The notes beneath the pieces were generated by a model. That model had not been told where the DNA came from, did no database searches, and worked only from the letters and a program-made list of their open reading frames with translations. From NCBI GenBank assembly GCA_045599945.1, contig JAZRWY010000047.1:1-60520 (forward strand): a stretch of 60,520 nt of DNA. The letters are read 5' to 3'. The translations under genes and the position numbers were made by a program. Shown here piece after piece: positions 1 to 7,610 of this stretch (its first letter is position 1; every line of letters starts with the position of its first letter). The DNA comes from UMGS973 sp045599945 (lineage in GTDB: Bacteria; Bacillota; Clostridia; Peptostreptococcales; Anaerovoracaceae).

Positions 1-230
1 TGAGAATTTTTCCCGTTGCTGGCAATTTTCTCAATACGACGCACAGCATAATAAATTCTTTTCGCATCTGATGCTTTTCTTTACTACACTTATCACGCCA
101 TCTTTTGGCGTAATAAATGGCGAGATAAAAATGTCACTGCACATGCCACAATATAGTGTTTATTTCAAAATATATAGAAAAAGCAGCCCAAAGATGTTCA
201 ATGTAAATATCAAAGATTACATATACTAAA

Positions 231-262
231 AGATAGTTGCGACAGTGTCGCAACAATTATCT
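231..262. repeat. long imperfect palindrome
   Basis: Arms 236-244 and 246-254 are perfectly complementary nonamers (GTTGCGACA / TGTCGCAAC) around a single base. The stem continues with AGATA (231-235) and TATCT (258-262) after a three-base bulge. There is no T-run, so it is not a typical terminator. It could be an operator or part of a recombination or replication site of a neighbouring element. Confidence 0.6.
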
Positions 263-318
263 CAAAAGCACTATATTGGGCCTATTATTCACGACATATT
301 GAAAACAAAATAGAACTT

Positions 319-337
319 GGTCCCATTTGTGGTCCCA
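319..337. repeat. tandem GGTCCCA pair, possible arm-type integrase site
   Basis: GGTCCCA at 319-325 is repeated at 331-337, a 12-base period. The design parallels the TTGCCA pairs (11-base period) found just inside both ends of the neighbouring element, but the sequence differs and it lies outside that element's left boundary. Inference: an arm-type site for a different tyrosine integrase, belonging to an element further left. Confidence 0.4.
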
Positions 338-346
338 CGAAAAAAA

Positions 347-370
347 GAACCGTTGAAATTTCAACGGTTC
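347..370 (-). terminator. rho-independent terminator after a displaced guaA 3' end
   Basis: A perfect 12-base inverted repeat (GAACCGTTGAAA / TTTCAACGGTTC) is followed on the minus strand by seven T residues (340-346). It lies 15 bases beyond the stop codon of the guaA-like remnant at 385-399, the expected place for a guaA terminator. Confidence 0.85.
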
Positions 371-384
371 TCGCTGTTTCTATG

Positions 385-399
385 CTATTCCCACTCAAC
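385..399 (-). repeat. attachment site, displaced copy of the guaA 3' end
   Basis: Read on the minus strand this encodes V-E-W-E-stop. The intact guaA at 9718 ends I-E-W-E-stop. The shared core is GAGTGGGA (plus-strand 389-396 here and 9722-9729 at guaA), and the flanking differences are at synonymous positions. This is what a tyrosine recombinase acting on the 3' end of guaA would leave at the far end of the insert. The repeat is short, so the exact crossover cannot be fixed. Confidence 0.7.
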
Positions 400-412
400 T
401 CAAAGCTATCCG

Positions 413-434
413 ACTTAAACAAATTTGTTTAAGT
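413..434. promoter_or_regulatory. repressor-type operator at the left end of the element
   Basis: A perfect palindrome centred on TTAAACAAATTTGTTTAA. The same TTAAACA-N-TGTTTAA design occurs four times beside the XRE repressor gene at 8931-9050. Its position next to the attachment site, far from any promoter I recognise, suggests either a role of the repressor at the element end or transcription control at the boundary. Confidence 0.7.
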
Positions 435-494
435 TTCGGTCGATTTTCCTATTTATATGAGCATTATTTTCACAAATATTTCGGCTATGCAATT

Positions 495-516
495 TTTTGT
501 TGCCAAAGTGTTGCCA
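495..516. repeat. left copy of terminal direct repeat (paired TTGCCA)
   Basis: This 22-base sequence is identical to 9637-9658 and in the same orientation. It contains TTGCCA twice, 11 bases apart (500-505, 511-516). Paired direct repeats near both ends of an element are typical of arm-type binding sites for tyrosine integrases; the function is inferred. Confidence 0.75.
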
Positions 517-695
517 GAGATTACTCACGATCGTTTTATGATTATCTGAACAAGTAATCCGTGTCTCTTCTATCTGTATTATACAACTGATAATTCCAAG
601 ATTCCATACTTCTTTTTATCTAATAAAAAAATGCCTACTGAAACTGCTTTTTCCTCAGGTAAGCTGACACGCTGCTTTTTTCTATCCTTCATCAA

Positions 696-724
696 AGAAA
701 GACGAGCAATGTACTCGTCTTTCT
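696..724 (-). terminator. hairpin downstream of the surface-protein gene
   Basis: A perfect 11-base stem (AGAAAGACGAG / CTCGTCTTTCT) with a seven-base loop starts 14 bases after the stop codon of the secreted-protein gene. The T-run on the minus strand is short, so termination may be partial; the stem could also stabilise the mRNA end. Confidence 0.6.
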
Positions 725-737
725 GATATATCCTGAT

Positions 738-3700
738 CTATTTTGTTGTAACTGCTTTCTTCGCTGACCAGGCTGAGTAATATGTTTTGTCGTACTTGTT
801 AGTGTAGCATCTTACTCTGACATAGTACTTTTTCTTGGCCTTGAGCTTGCTGATCTTCTTTGATACAGTGCCAGCCTTGGTCACCTTGATGGTCTTCTTG
901 CCCTTTGTGAACTTGCTGTTTGTAGCATACTGGATCTGATAGCCTGTTACAGATTTCTTTGTCCACTTAACCGTGAAAGCCTTCTTTGCTCTCTTGACTG
1001 ACTTTATCGAAGTCTTTGGTACAGAAACTTTCAGAGTTTCCTTCTTCTGATAGCCGCAGGTCTTGCATGTATATGTCTTAACGCCCTTGCTTATTGATGT
1101 GTTGTAGTTATGTTTTGCATGGCCGCTGGTCAGATCTGTATGTTCACATGTTGCCGCATGCCAGTGATACTCGCCGTTCTTGCTCCATTCTTTAGCAAAT
1201 GTATGCTCGTGCACAGGTGTAGGAATTTCTTTTTCATATCCGCATACATCACAGATGTTATCGTCACCATATTCGTGTGCTGCCATGTCTGATGTTATTT
1301 CTGTATGGGCACATGTTGCTGTATGCCAGTGTGTTGCTTCGTTCTTGCTCCACGCGGTATCAAATGTATGGACATGTCCTTCTGGATCTGTTTTCTTTTC
1401 AAATCCGCATACTGTACATTTATTGGCGTTCTCGTTTGTTCCCCATGTATGTCCTGCAAAGTTGCTGACAATATCATCACATCCGCATGTTGCTGCATGC
1501 CAGTGTCTCGCGTCGTTACTGCTCCATGCATCTGAGAAACTGTGCTTATGTTCTGACTTGTCTTTCTGCTGAGTTCCAAATCCGACCTTTGTGAAAGCAG
1601 CCGTCATTGTGCCTGACTCTTCCGTAGTCTTTACTGTTTCAAATTCTGTATATCCACATCCTTCTTTTGTACACGTATGATATGCTGTACATTCGCTCAG
1701 ATCATCATTCCAGAAATATGCTGCCTCACCGTAACTATGGCTATGTTTTGCAATCTTGCCTGAGCCTTGTTTCCATGCTTCAATATCTGTGATTGTTTTC
1801 GCGCATTCTGCATCTTCGAAACATGTATCGCAGTTCTTACATACATAATATGCTTTAACGCCGTCCTTAGATGCTGTTGCATCCTGCTGCGGGATCATAA
1901 TCGGGCTATGTCCTGTTGCTGAAATTTTGCCTGCTCCTGTCTTCCATGTTTCGTATGCAGTTGAATCACCTATCTCCTTTGCACACTTGGGATCTGCAAA
2001 GTATTTTCCACATCCAGCATCAGAGCATTTATAACAGTCTTTCCAGCCGTCAGCAATACATGTTGCTTTCTTTCCGTTTACAAGTTCTAGTTTATGACCT
2101 TGTGTAGGCCCATAAAATTTTGCGGTGTAGGTAACATCACCGGTCACCGGTGCAAGTGCAGGTGTCCAGCCTGTAAACACATAACCGGTCTTTTCAGCGT
2201 CGGCGTGAGTTGGCATTTCACCTGCGTTCACAACTGCGGTATCTATGACCGTAGATTCATCCAGTTTCCATGTCACAGTGAACTTGTCTGACGAATTCGT
2301 CCACTTCGCATAGAGCGTCATATCTTTATCCGGCATCGTGCTGAATATAAACTGCTCTGTATAGGTATCATCTGTGAACCATCCGCCAAATATATAACCT
2401 TCCGCTGTCGGTTTTACCGGAGCCTTGATTGCAGTTCCCGGTGCCGCTGTCATCGGTTCAGGCGCTGTTCCATGTCCATTCGTATTAAACGTGATCGTCT
2501 TCACAATCAGATCATAATAGATTTCTATGACAGTACTGCCGTCTCCGCTGATTGGCTGCTGGGAAAACTCCTTCACCTTAAAGCCCTGGTATGTCTTTGC
2601 CTTCGCTTTCGTCTGCTCACCGCTGGTGCCGGTCATGGGCGTTTCTTCCGTAAGGTCGTACCCCGTTCTGTCTGTATTCTGCTTATAATGCTTTACGGTA
2701 TAAGGCGTATCCGTATTCGCAGTCCAACCAGCGTAAATCGTAAGACCATCTACCGGCATTTCAATCGTCTTCGGGAGAGTATACTCTTTTGTACGCTCTG
2801 AATCCTCAAACCAGCCGTTGAATACATACCCCGGCGCAGACAAGGTTCCCGCATCGACCGTAACGGTTTCCCCGTAGCGGGCAGTGATCTTATCCGGAGC
2901 GGTGCCGATGCCGCCGCAGTCAAACGTCACATCGCAAAAGTTCCTATCGTAGCTGGCAGTCACCTTCGTGCTGCCGTCCGCAGCGACTGTCGCCCTCTCT
3001 ATCTCCTTGCAGGTGAACCCTTCACGCTTCTTCTCCTTTGCGTCCGTCAGCAGCCCGGCAATGCCGTACAGGGTCTCCTCTTCTTTATTCTCATATCCGC
3101 TTCCGTCCACTTTCTGCCATTGGTGGGTGACAGTGTATGCCGTTTTTGCACCGATGCATGCGAAGCTGCGTCTCGATTGGTTATATCCTGTCACACTGAT
3201 GCCGCGGGCGTCCTCGCGAGAATCTCCGGCAAATAACAGCAGGTTCTCATCCATGTTCTCAATCCAGCTTCTGATTCCCCTTCCTCCGTTGCCGCCGTAT
3301 GCAGTCACAGTCCCGCCGGTGATGGCGATGTGTCCGGAGTAGCTACTGGTTCCGTTGCCTATTCCGACACTGTTGCCAGTTGCTGTCACAACGCCTCCGC
3401 TGATGGTGATGTACCCGGATTCGCCGTTATGTCCGTTGCCTATTCCGTCCCCAATGTCTCTGCCGTTCGATTCAACGATTCCGCCACTGATTGTGATGGT
3501 TCCGCATTTGCCAAATCGTCCGCTGCCGATCCCGGCGCCATTTTCTCCGCCGTTCGATTCAACGGTTCCGTCACTGATTGTAATGGTTCCGCATTCGCCA
3601 AGTTGTCCGCTGCCGATCCCGGCTGCATAGCTTCCGCCGGTTGCAGTCACGGTTCCGCCGTTGATGGTGACTGTCTCAATGCTGCTGTCGCTGCCGTCTC

Positions 3701-4391
3701 CGCTGCCGATTCCGGCACCATTTTCTCCGCCGGTTGCAGTCACGGTTCCGCCGCTGATAGTGACGGTTCCGCAGCTGCCGCTGTTCCCGCTGCCAATCCC
3801 GGCTGCACCGCGTCCGCCGGTTGCGGTCACAGTTCCGCCATTGATGGTGACGGCTCCGCAGCTGCCGCTATGCACGCTGCCGATCCCGGCTTCAACGCTT
3901 CCGCCGGTTGCGGTCACGTTCCCACCATTGATAGTGATGCTGTTGCCATTGATGTTGGTTGAACTTACTTTTCCGCCGTTGAATGTGAGCGTCACTTTGC
4001 CTGATGAAAGAGCTCTTGTAGGACATGACAGGCTTCCGGTACCGTTTTCCTGGCCGTAGACGGTCAGGCTTGCGTTATCTTCAGAAACTATCGTATGGTC
4101 AGCCGAAACCTGGCATCCGTCTTTCAGTATAAGATATACATTGCCCTTGAAGCAGAAATCGCCCTTGAACTGGCATTCCCCGTCGGCGACATACCACCCG
4201 CCTGCGAGCGGCTCAGTCTGCTCGCCCGTAAGGCAGGTGCAGTTTGCCGCCTGCTCAACTCCGTTTTCATCGATATACTTCACTGTCACTGCATTGTCAA
4301 GGTCCTGTGCGTATGAAACCGCAGCCATAGACGGCATCATGGTGAATACCATAGCTAGTGATAAGAATATACTGAGAATCTTTTTTTTCAT
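738..4391 (-). CDS. large secreted multidomain surface protein (element cargo)
   Basis: 1217 residues. The N-terminus has a clear signal peptide (residues 1-29, Lys-rich start, hydrophobic core, cleavage near VSYAQ). Residues about 140-355 hold eight imperfect repeats of about 29 residues with the pattern TI-GGTVTATGG-AGIGSG, likely a right-handed beta-helix. Residues about 420-760 contain InlB_B / MucBP-like repeats ending in GW-type motifs such as NGWFEDSER and GGWFTDDTY. Residues about 930-1115 have three HW-H-ATC / CxxCG cysteine-histidine repeats. The C-terminus is an Fn3-like module ending YYSAWSAKK. No LPXTG motif is seen. An AAGGAG site precedes the ATG. It is probably an adhesin or host-interaction protein; ligand unknown. 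The secreted protein at 55754 shares the signal-peptide type and C-terminal module. Confidence 0.9.
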   Translation of the reverse strand: MKKKILSIFLSLAMVFTMMPSMAAVSYAQDLDNAVTVKYIDENGVEQAANCTCLTGEQTEPLAGGWYVADGECQFKGDFCFKGNVYLILKDGCQVSADHTIVSEDNASLTVYGQENGTGSLSCPTRALSSGKVTLTFNGGKVSSTNINGNSITINGGNVTATGGSVEAGIGSVHSGSCGAVTINGGTVTATGGRGAAGIGSGNSGSCGTVTISGGTVTATGGENGAGIGSGDGSDSSIETVTINGGTVTATGGSYAAGIGSGQLGECGTITISDGTVESNGGENGAGIGSGRFGKCGTITISGGIVESNGRDIGDGIGNGHNGESGYITISGGVVTATGNSVGIGNGTSSYSGHIAITGGTVTAYGGNGGRGIRSWIENMDENLLLFAGDSREDARGISVTGYNQSRRSFACIGAKTAYTVTHQWQKVDGSGYENKEEETLYGIAGLLTDAKEKKREGFTCKEIERATVAADGSTKVTASYDRNFCDVTFDCGGIGTAPDKITARYGETVTVDAGTLSAPGYVFNGWFEDSERTKEYTLPKTIEMPVDGLTIYAGWTANTDTPYTVKHYKQNTDRTGYDLTEETPMTGTSGEQTKAKAKTYQGFKVKEFSQQPISGDGSTVIEIYYDLIVKTITFNTNGHGTAPEPMTAAPGTAIKAPVKPTAEGYIFGGWFTDDTYTEQFIFSTMPDKDMTLYAKWTNSSDKFTVTWKLDESTVIDTAVVNAGEMPTHADAEKTGYVFTGWTPALAPVTGDVTYTAKFYGPTQGHKLELVNGKKATCIADGWKDCYKCSDAGCGKYFADPKCAKEIGDSTAYETWKTGAGKISATGHSPIMIPQQDATASKDGVKAYYVCKNCDTCFEDAECAKTITDIEAWKQGSGKIAKHSHSYGEAAYFWNDDLSECTAYHTCTKEGCGYTEFETVKTTEESGTMTAAFTKVGFGTQQKDKSEHKHSFSDAWSSNDARHWHAATCGCDDIVSNFAGHTWGTNENANKCTVCGFEKKTDPEGHVHTFDTAWSKNEATHWHTATCAHTEITSDMAAHEYGDDNICDVCGYEKEIPTPVHEHTFAKEWSKNGEYHWHAATCEHTDLTSGHAKHNYNTSISKGVKTYTCKTCGYQKKETLKVSVPKTSIKSVKRAKKAFTVKWTKKSVTGYQIQYATNSKFTKGKKTIKVTKAGTVSKKISKLKAKKKYYVRVRCYTNKYDKTYYSAWSAKKAVTTK
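3300..3965 (-). repeat. beta-helix coding repeats, eight units
   Basis: Within the secreted-protein gene, eight units of about 75-93 bases encode variants of GGTVTATGG-x-AGIGSG. The best conserved units are the middle ones and the last units diverge. Such repeats can change number by recombination, so length variation between strains is plausible. Confidence 0.8.
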
Positions 4392-4480
4392 TTTCTATTT
4401 CTCCTTGATTTGATTGTGAAGTTTCTTTATTTCTTAAAAGGTCAATGCCTTGTTCGTCAAATTACACTTTTTACATTTAT

Positions 4481-4486
4481 AGTATA
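4481..4486 (-). promoter_or_regulatory. extended -10 element for the surface-protein gene
   Basis: On the minus strand TGGTATACT gives an extended -10 (TG-N-TATACT) about 90 bases upstream of the start codon. No good -35 hexamer is seen at 16-18 bases, which fits an extended -10 promoter. The cargo gene may thus be expressed independently of the mobilization genes. Confidence 0.5.
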
Positions 4487-4567
4487 CCACATAAAATCAA
4501 GCAGTTTTCGTGTTTTCTGAGGCAAAATTTGAACAACGTAACAGGGATGCCGCAGCATCCCTATAGA

Positions 4568-5542
4568 TTATCTTGCCATATCTCTTGCATTCTTTTCTCT
4601 TTCTCTCTTTTCTATCTCTTCAATAATCTCCGGAGGGATTTTTTGCAGAAGTTTTTCCTGAGTACGCAGCTGATTTTCCAGCTTTCGTATTATTGCCTTG
4701 TCCTCTCCATTTGCTTTTTTCTCATCATACAGCTCATTCCGGACGTTTCTGTATGCATTGTCTGTCAGGCGAAGCTGATCCGAAAGATAGTCAATTTGCT
4801 CAGAAGTCTTGCTCACTTCGGATCTGAATCTGTCAATTTCCGGTATGAGCTTTGCTAGTTTTTCAGTCAGCATTTCTCTTTTTTTACCGGCATTCATGAA
4901 ATTTATCTCACCCATTTCGCGAATTATTTCAGCACATTCACGGTCAAGATTATCTCCCATTTTGAAAAGCCATGTCGGAATATGTTTACGATGAGTCTCT
5001 ATTGCCGACCTTCCGCGTTCCAGTTCCGGCCATCTTTCAGACATGAACTCATGAAAGTCTGTCTGCCATTCAGACAGTTTTTTCTGATTTCCTATAATCT
5101 GTTTTGCAGACAACCTGCCGTCTTCTGTGATAGGACAGAAGGCCAGATGCATATGCGGCGTCTTCTCATCCATGTGAACAACTGCCGATATGATGTTGCC
5201 TGTTCCAACTTTCTCCTGCATGAATTCAAGCGCTCTCTCAAAATATTCATACTGTTCCCGCTCATCAAATGCACTCATTAGTTCCGGAGAAGCTGTTATC
5301 AGTGTCTCCACCATGCGGATGGAATCCTTCCGAACTCTGCAACCTGTATCCTTTATTTTCTGATTCACAGCTCTCTTATATGTGTACTGCGGCGGTCCTG
5401 CCAGATGATAATTCAGTTCTGACCGCTCGATATCTATGTTTGGATTGCTTTTGTAAGCCGCCTTTTTTCTCTCATTATGTCTCTCACAGTGAGCAATCGC
5501 TCCTTCCTTTTTCTTGTCAAATCTCAGTATTGCAAAAGGCAT
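4568..5542 (-). CDS. MobV-family relaxase (plasmid recombination / mobilization protein)
   Basis: 324 residues. It resembles the Pre/MobM family, which nicks one DNA strand at oriT and pilots it into the recipient. The N-terminal part carries ILRFDKKK and an HNERKKAAYKSNPNID stretch. The metal-binding motif HMDEKTPHMH near residues 122-131 is the MobV signature (HxDExTPHxH). The C-terminal third is a charged coiled coil (EIDRFRSEVSKTSEQIDYL and following). It is shorter than MobM (about 490 residues), mainly in the C-terminal region. Start ATG follows AGGGAGG. The oriT lies about 240 bases upstream on the same strand. Confidence 0.9.
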   Translation of the reverse strand: MPFAILRFDKKKEGAIAHCERHNERKKAAYKSNPNIDIERSELNYHLAGPPQYTYKRAVNQKIKDTGCRVRKDSIRMVETLITASPELMSAFDEREQYEYFERALEFMQEKVGTGNIISAVVHMDEKTPHMHLAFCPITEDGRLSAKQIIGNQKKLSEWQTDFHEFMSERWPELERGRSAIETHRKHIPTWLFKMGDNLDRECAEIIREMGEINFMNAGKKREMLTEKLAKLIPEIDRFRSEVSKTSEQIDYLSDQLRLTDNAYRNVRNELYDEKKANGEDKAIIRKLENQLRTQEKLLQKIPPEIIEEIEKREREKNARDMAR

Positions 5543-5779
5543 AAGTCTGCCCTCCCTTCGTTATTTTTTCTCCGGCCAGTGCCTCGATGGGAATCTGTTT
5601 ATGACGATTATGACGATAATGACGACATTTCCGATACCCTGAAATCTTTTCCTGTCCAGTCATTCCCATCGAGGAAAACACCCGTAAAAGCAGATCAGGA
5701 AGCCTCTTTGACAATTCATTTCCGGCTTCCTGGTTCGGTGCATGGTAATCTGCTCTGCACCGATGCTTTATGACGGGTG
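5543..5779. other. non-coding stretch between oriT and the relaxase gene
   Basis: No convincing gene is seen; a possible 65-codon TTG-started frame lacks a ribosome site. The stretch holds an inverted repeat and short tandem repeats (see 5582-5674) and then the nick site region. It could carry a leading-strand initiation site, a relaxase promoter or binding sites for the MobC-like protein. Confidence 0.5.
5582..5674. repeat. 13-base inverted repeat enclosing three 9-base repeats
   Basis: CCTCGATGGGAAT (5582-5594) and its exact complement ATTCCCATCGAGG (5662-5674) flank a 67-base loop. The loop contains three near-copies of a 9-mer of the type TATGACGAT (5600-5626). A 17-base piece, 5610-5626, is an exact inverted copy of 6190-6206 inside the ATPase gene. 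This is compatible with a replication or transfer accessory site, but the function is unknown. Confidence 0.65.
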
Positions 5780-5819
5780 TAACACACTAGACTTTGCATG
5801 CAAAATCGTGTGTCGAGGG
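5780..5819 (-). other. oriT with MobV-type nick site
   Basis: On the minus strand the sequence TAGTGTG/TTA (complement of 5780-5789) matches the nick sequence known for the pMV158 MobM/MobV family, with the predicted cut between 5783 and 5782. Beside it lies a 12-base palindrome, TTTGCATGCAAA (5793-5804), and an outer pair ACACAC / GTGTGT. It stands upstream of the relaxase gene, as expected. Confidence 0.85.
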
Positions 5820-5839
5820 ATACTCCCTCTGAACTCCCT

Positions 5840-6001
5840 TTAATACTTGCGCTGGTAAGCAGGGCAGTAAACAATCTTTGCCCTGTAGCTTTGCTTGCAT
5901 TCTTTCATGCATCTGACGCATTTCTCGTTGTATTTGATCCTTCCGTTTTCCGTCAGAAAGAATGCATTCTCCGCCTTGTCCCTTTTACTCATACGAGGCA
6001 T
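5840..6001 (-). CDS. 53-residue four-cysteine protein of the mobile element
   Basis: A short frame not obvious by length filters: it begins MPRMSKRDKAENAFF and ends CPAYQRKY. Four cysteines at residues 28, 31, 35 and 46 (CVRCMKEC then CP) suggest a small zinc-binding fold. It starts five bases after the ATPase stop codon, with GGAG about ten bases upstream of the ATG, so it is probably translated from the same mRNA. Proteins of this look occur in clostridial conjugative elements as far as I recall, but I know no function. It could assist the relaxosome or bind nucleic acid. Confidence 0.75.
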   Translation of the reverse strand: MPRMSKRDKAENAFFLTENGRIKYNEKCVRCMKECKQSYRAKIVYCPAYQRKY

Positions 6002-6006
6002 GACCT

Positions 6007-7296
6007 TCAGTCTCCTTTATCCTCGTAGGTCCAGCCTTCATTTACTGGGGACATACGGGGCGAGAAATCGATATTTTCCTTCGCCAGCGCGTCGTTTTTT
6101 CTGATGCCGGTCATCTGCCTATCTCTGCCATCAATTTCGCTGACAGATGATATTTCTGCCGGTTTCCTACTATCAAAAATATCGTCATAGTCGTCATTAT
6201 CGTCATTGACCGGATCCGGATCTGTAATCCTTGTCAGTGTGATGAGCTTCGCCGTGCTGGTTCTTCTCATCATCACACTAACTCTGTACTGCTTATGCAG
6301 CCTGTCCTTGCATGTGCCCAGCTTCCGCGACAGAACATTGGGCGTCATCCTGCCTCCAAGATTAAGTGCTTCCAGCATTGATGTTGCTGTTCCTTCCCAG
6401 TAATCCTTGTTGCTCAGCAAAGTATCCACCAGCATGTCCAGAAACGGATCAGGCTTAGGTTCGTAGAGATTCTTTTCAATGCTGTCCAGCTCCCATGTCA
6501 GATGATCTCTGTTAAAAGTCATGTGGAGTCTCATGTCATCAAGATCACGGCTCACAACTTCCAGTGTTCCCTCATTATCTGTCCGATTCTTCTTGGTAAG
6601 TATATATGTTCCGTCTGCAGAACCGGTAAGCCCATTGGTACCTGAAACAAGGTCAAGCACATCTTCAGAATCCTGTTTTCTCTGATGATGAACCAGCAGT
6701 ATCCCCAAATTCTTATCATCTGTAAGATTCTTTACTGCTGATATTACGCTGTAGTCGGATGCATAGTCATGCTTATCCAGAATTCTTGCCTTCTCCAGCG
6801 TGTCAATGATGATCAGAACAGTATCTTCGTGCTTTTTCATGAAAGTTCTTATCTGCTCCTCAAGTCCATCATTTATGCACCTTGCGGCAGTTGCAAAATG
6901 CAGACTGCCGGTGCTTCTGATTCCAAACATGTCAGCCATCCTCTGCTGAATGCGCTGCTCATTATCTTCCAGTGCAAGATAGAGGACTGTACCCTGTCTC
7001 ACAGGGAATCCCCAGATGGGGATCCCCCTGCTGACGTGGTAAGCTATCTGCAGTACCAGAAATGATTTACCGACCTTTGGTTTACCAACTATGAAGTTGG
7101 TTCCCACACAGAGCAGCCCTTCAATGATGTCCTGTCTGGGAAAATAAAAGGTGTCCATGATTTCTGATGCAGTTCTAGTTGCAAGCTCGTCAACGCTTGA
7201 CATATCTGTTATAATTGGCATAGATGTTTTTTGTGACTGTCCCATGTCTGTTGGCGCAGACTGTAAAGGGGCAGTCCTTTCTTTTGTTATGTTCAT
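6007..7296 (-). CDS. RepA/RecA-type AAA ATPase of the mobile element
   Basis: 429 residues. The Walker A motif GKPKVGKSF is near residues 71-79, followed by LYLALEDNEQRIQQRM and the Walker B-like LIIIDTLEKA, typical of RepA-like hexameric helicases and AAA_25 proteins found in plasmids and integrative elements. The C-terminal part resembles a winged-helix region, followed by an acidic run (NDDNDDYDDIF). I chose ATG 7296, ten bases after AGGAGG; a TTG three codons earlier is too close to that site. The ribosome site lies inside the end of the MobC-like gene, so translation is probably coupled. It could support replication of the excised circle or DNA processing during transfer. Confidence 0.8.
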   Translation of the reverse strand: MNITKERTAPLQSAPTDMGQSQKTSMPIITDMSSVDELATRTASEIMDTFYFPRQDIIEGLLCVGTNFIVGKPKVGKSFLVLQIAYHVSRGIPIWGFPVRQGTVLYLALEDNEQRIQQRMADMFGIRSTGSLHFATAARCINDGLEEQIRTFMKKHEDTVLIIIDTLEKARILDKHDYASDYSVISAVKNLTDDKNLGILLVHHQRKQDSEDVLDLVSGTNGLTGSADGTYILTKKNRTDNEGTLEVVSRDLDDMRLHMTFNRDHLTWELDSIEKNLYEPKPDPFLDMLVDTLLSNKDYWEGTATSMLEALNLGGRMTPNVLSRKLGTCKDRLHKQYRVSVMMRRTSTAKLITLTRITDPDPVNDDNDDYDDIFDSRKPAEISSVSEIDGRDRQMTGIRKNDALAKENIDFSPRMSPVNEGWTYEDKGD

Positions 7297-7301
7297 TTTG
7301 A

Positions 7302-7610
7302 TCAATCCTCCTTTAACTGCTTCATGACATCCGTCATATACCTGATCAGTTCCAGAGTCTCTTTCTCCGGCAGACTCCCGGATTCAATTTTCTTCAGCTC
7401 AGCCAGTATTGAATCCATTCTGTTCTTAAGCGCCTTAAACATGCGCGGGTTCGAATATACTGTAATCTTCTGATTCAGCGCTCTTTTCAGCAGATACTCC
7501 TGCCTGAGCATACCTGAAATGTCAGCCATGCCCGTAATAAGCTCCAGCTCTTCCGGCGTTACTCTGAATACTATGGTTTTGCTTTTAACCCTCTGATTTT
7601 TCTCTTTCAA
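7302..7610 (-). CDS. MobC-like mobilization / relaxosome accessory protein
   Basis: 102 residues. It begins with a basic region (KEKNQRVKSKTIVFRVTPEE) of ribbon-helix-helix type, as in MobC or plasmid mobilization proteins that melt oriT DNA for the relaxase; the C-terminal half is helical. The start is TTG, eight bases after GGAGG. The frame overlaps the integrase 3' end by 26 bases and its own end holds the ribosome site of the ATPase gene. Assignment rests on size, N-terminal pattern and neighbours. Confidence 0.65.
   Translation of the reverse strand: MKEKNQRVKSKTIVFRVTPEELELITGMADISGMLRQEYLLKRALNQKITVYSNPRMFKALKNRMDSILAELKKIESGSLPEKETLELIRYMTDVMKQLKED

Larger units (their letters stand above)
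1..384. other. gene-free left flank with hairpins, outside the element boundary
   Basis: I see no convincing coding sequence here. The stretch holds several dyads: CGCCA/TGGCG at 96-110; an inverted repeat of ten bases, 149-158 against 269-278 (CAATATAGTG/CACTATATTG); and between them a strong palindrome at 231-262 built on GTTGCGACA/TGTCGCAAC. Near 319-337 is a tandem GGTCCCA pair, and at 347-370 a terminator on the minus strand. The layout resembles the terminal non-coding region of an integrated element, but no gene confirms it. Confidence 0.5.

Noticed and set aside
629..665. Second terminator downstream of the surface-protein gene
   Set aside because: There is a T-run on the minus strand, but the preceding stem is weak and ambiguous; only the 696-724 hairpin was listed.
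3330..3962. 210-codon plus-strand open frame opposite the surface-protein repeats
   Set aside because: It is a low-complexity mirror of the repetitive gene on the other strand, rich in Ala/Ser/Asp, without ribosome site or family.
3300..3965. Regular repeats resembling a CRISPR array
   Set aside because: Units are coding, imperfect and contiguous in frame with the protein; there are no uniform spacers and no cas genes.
5517..5714. 65-codon minus-strand frame before the relaxase
   Set aside because: TTG start, no ribosome site, overlaps the relaxase start and the repeat structure at 5582-5674.
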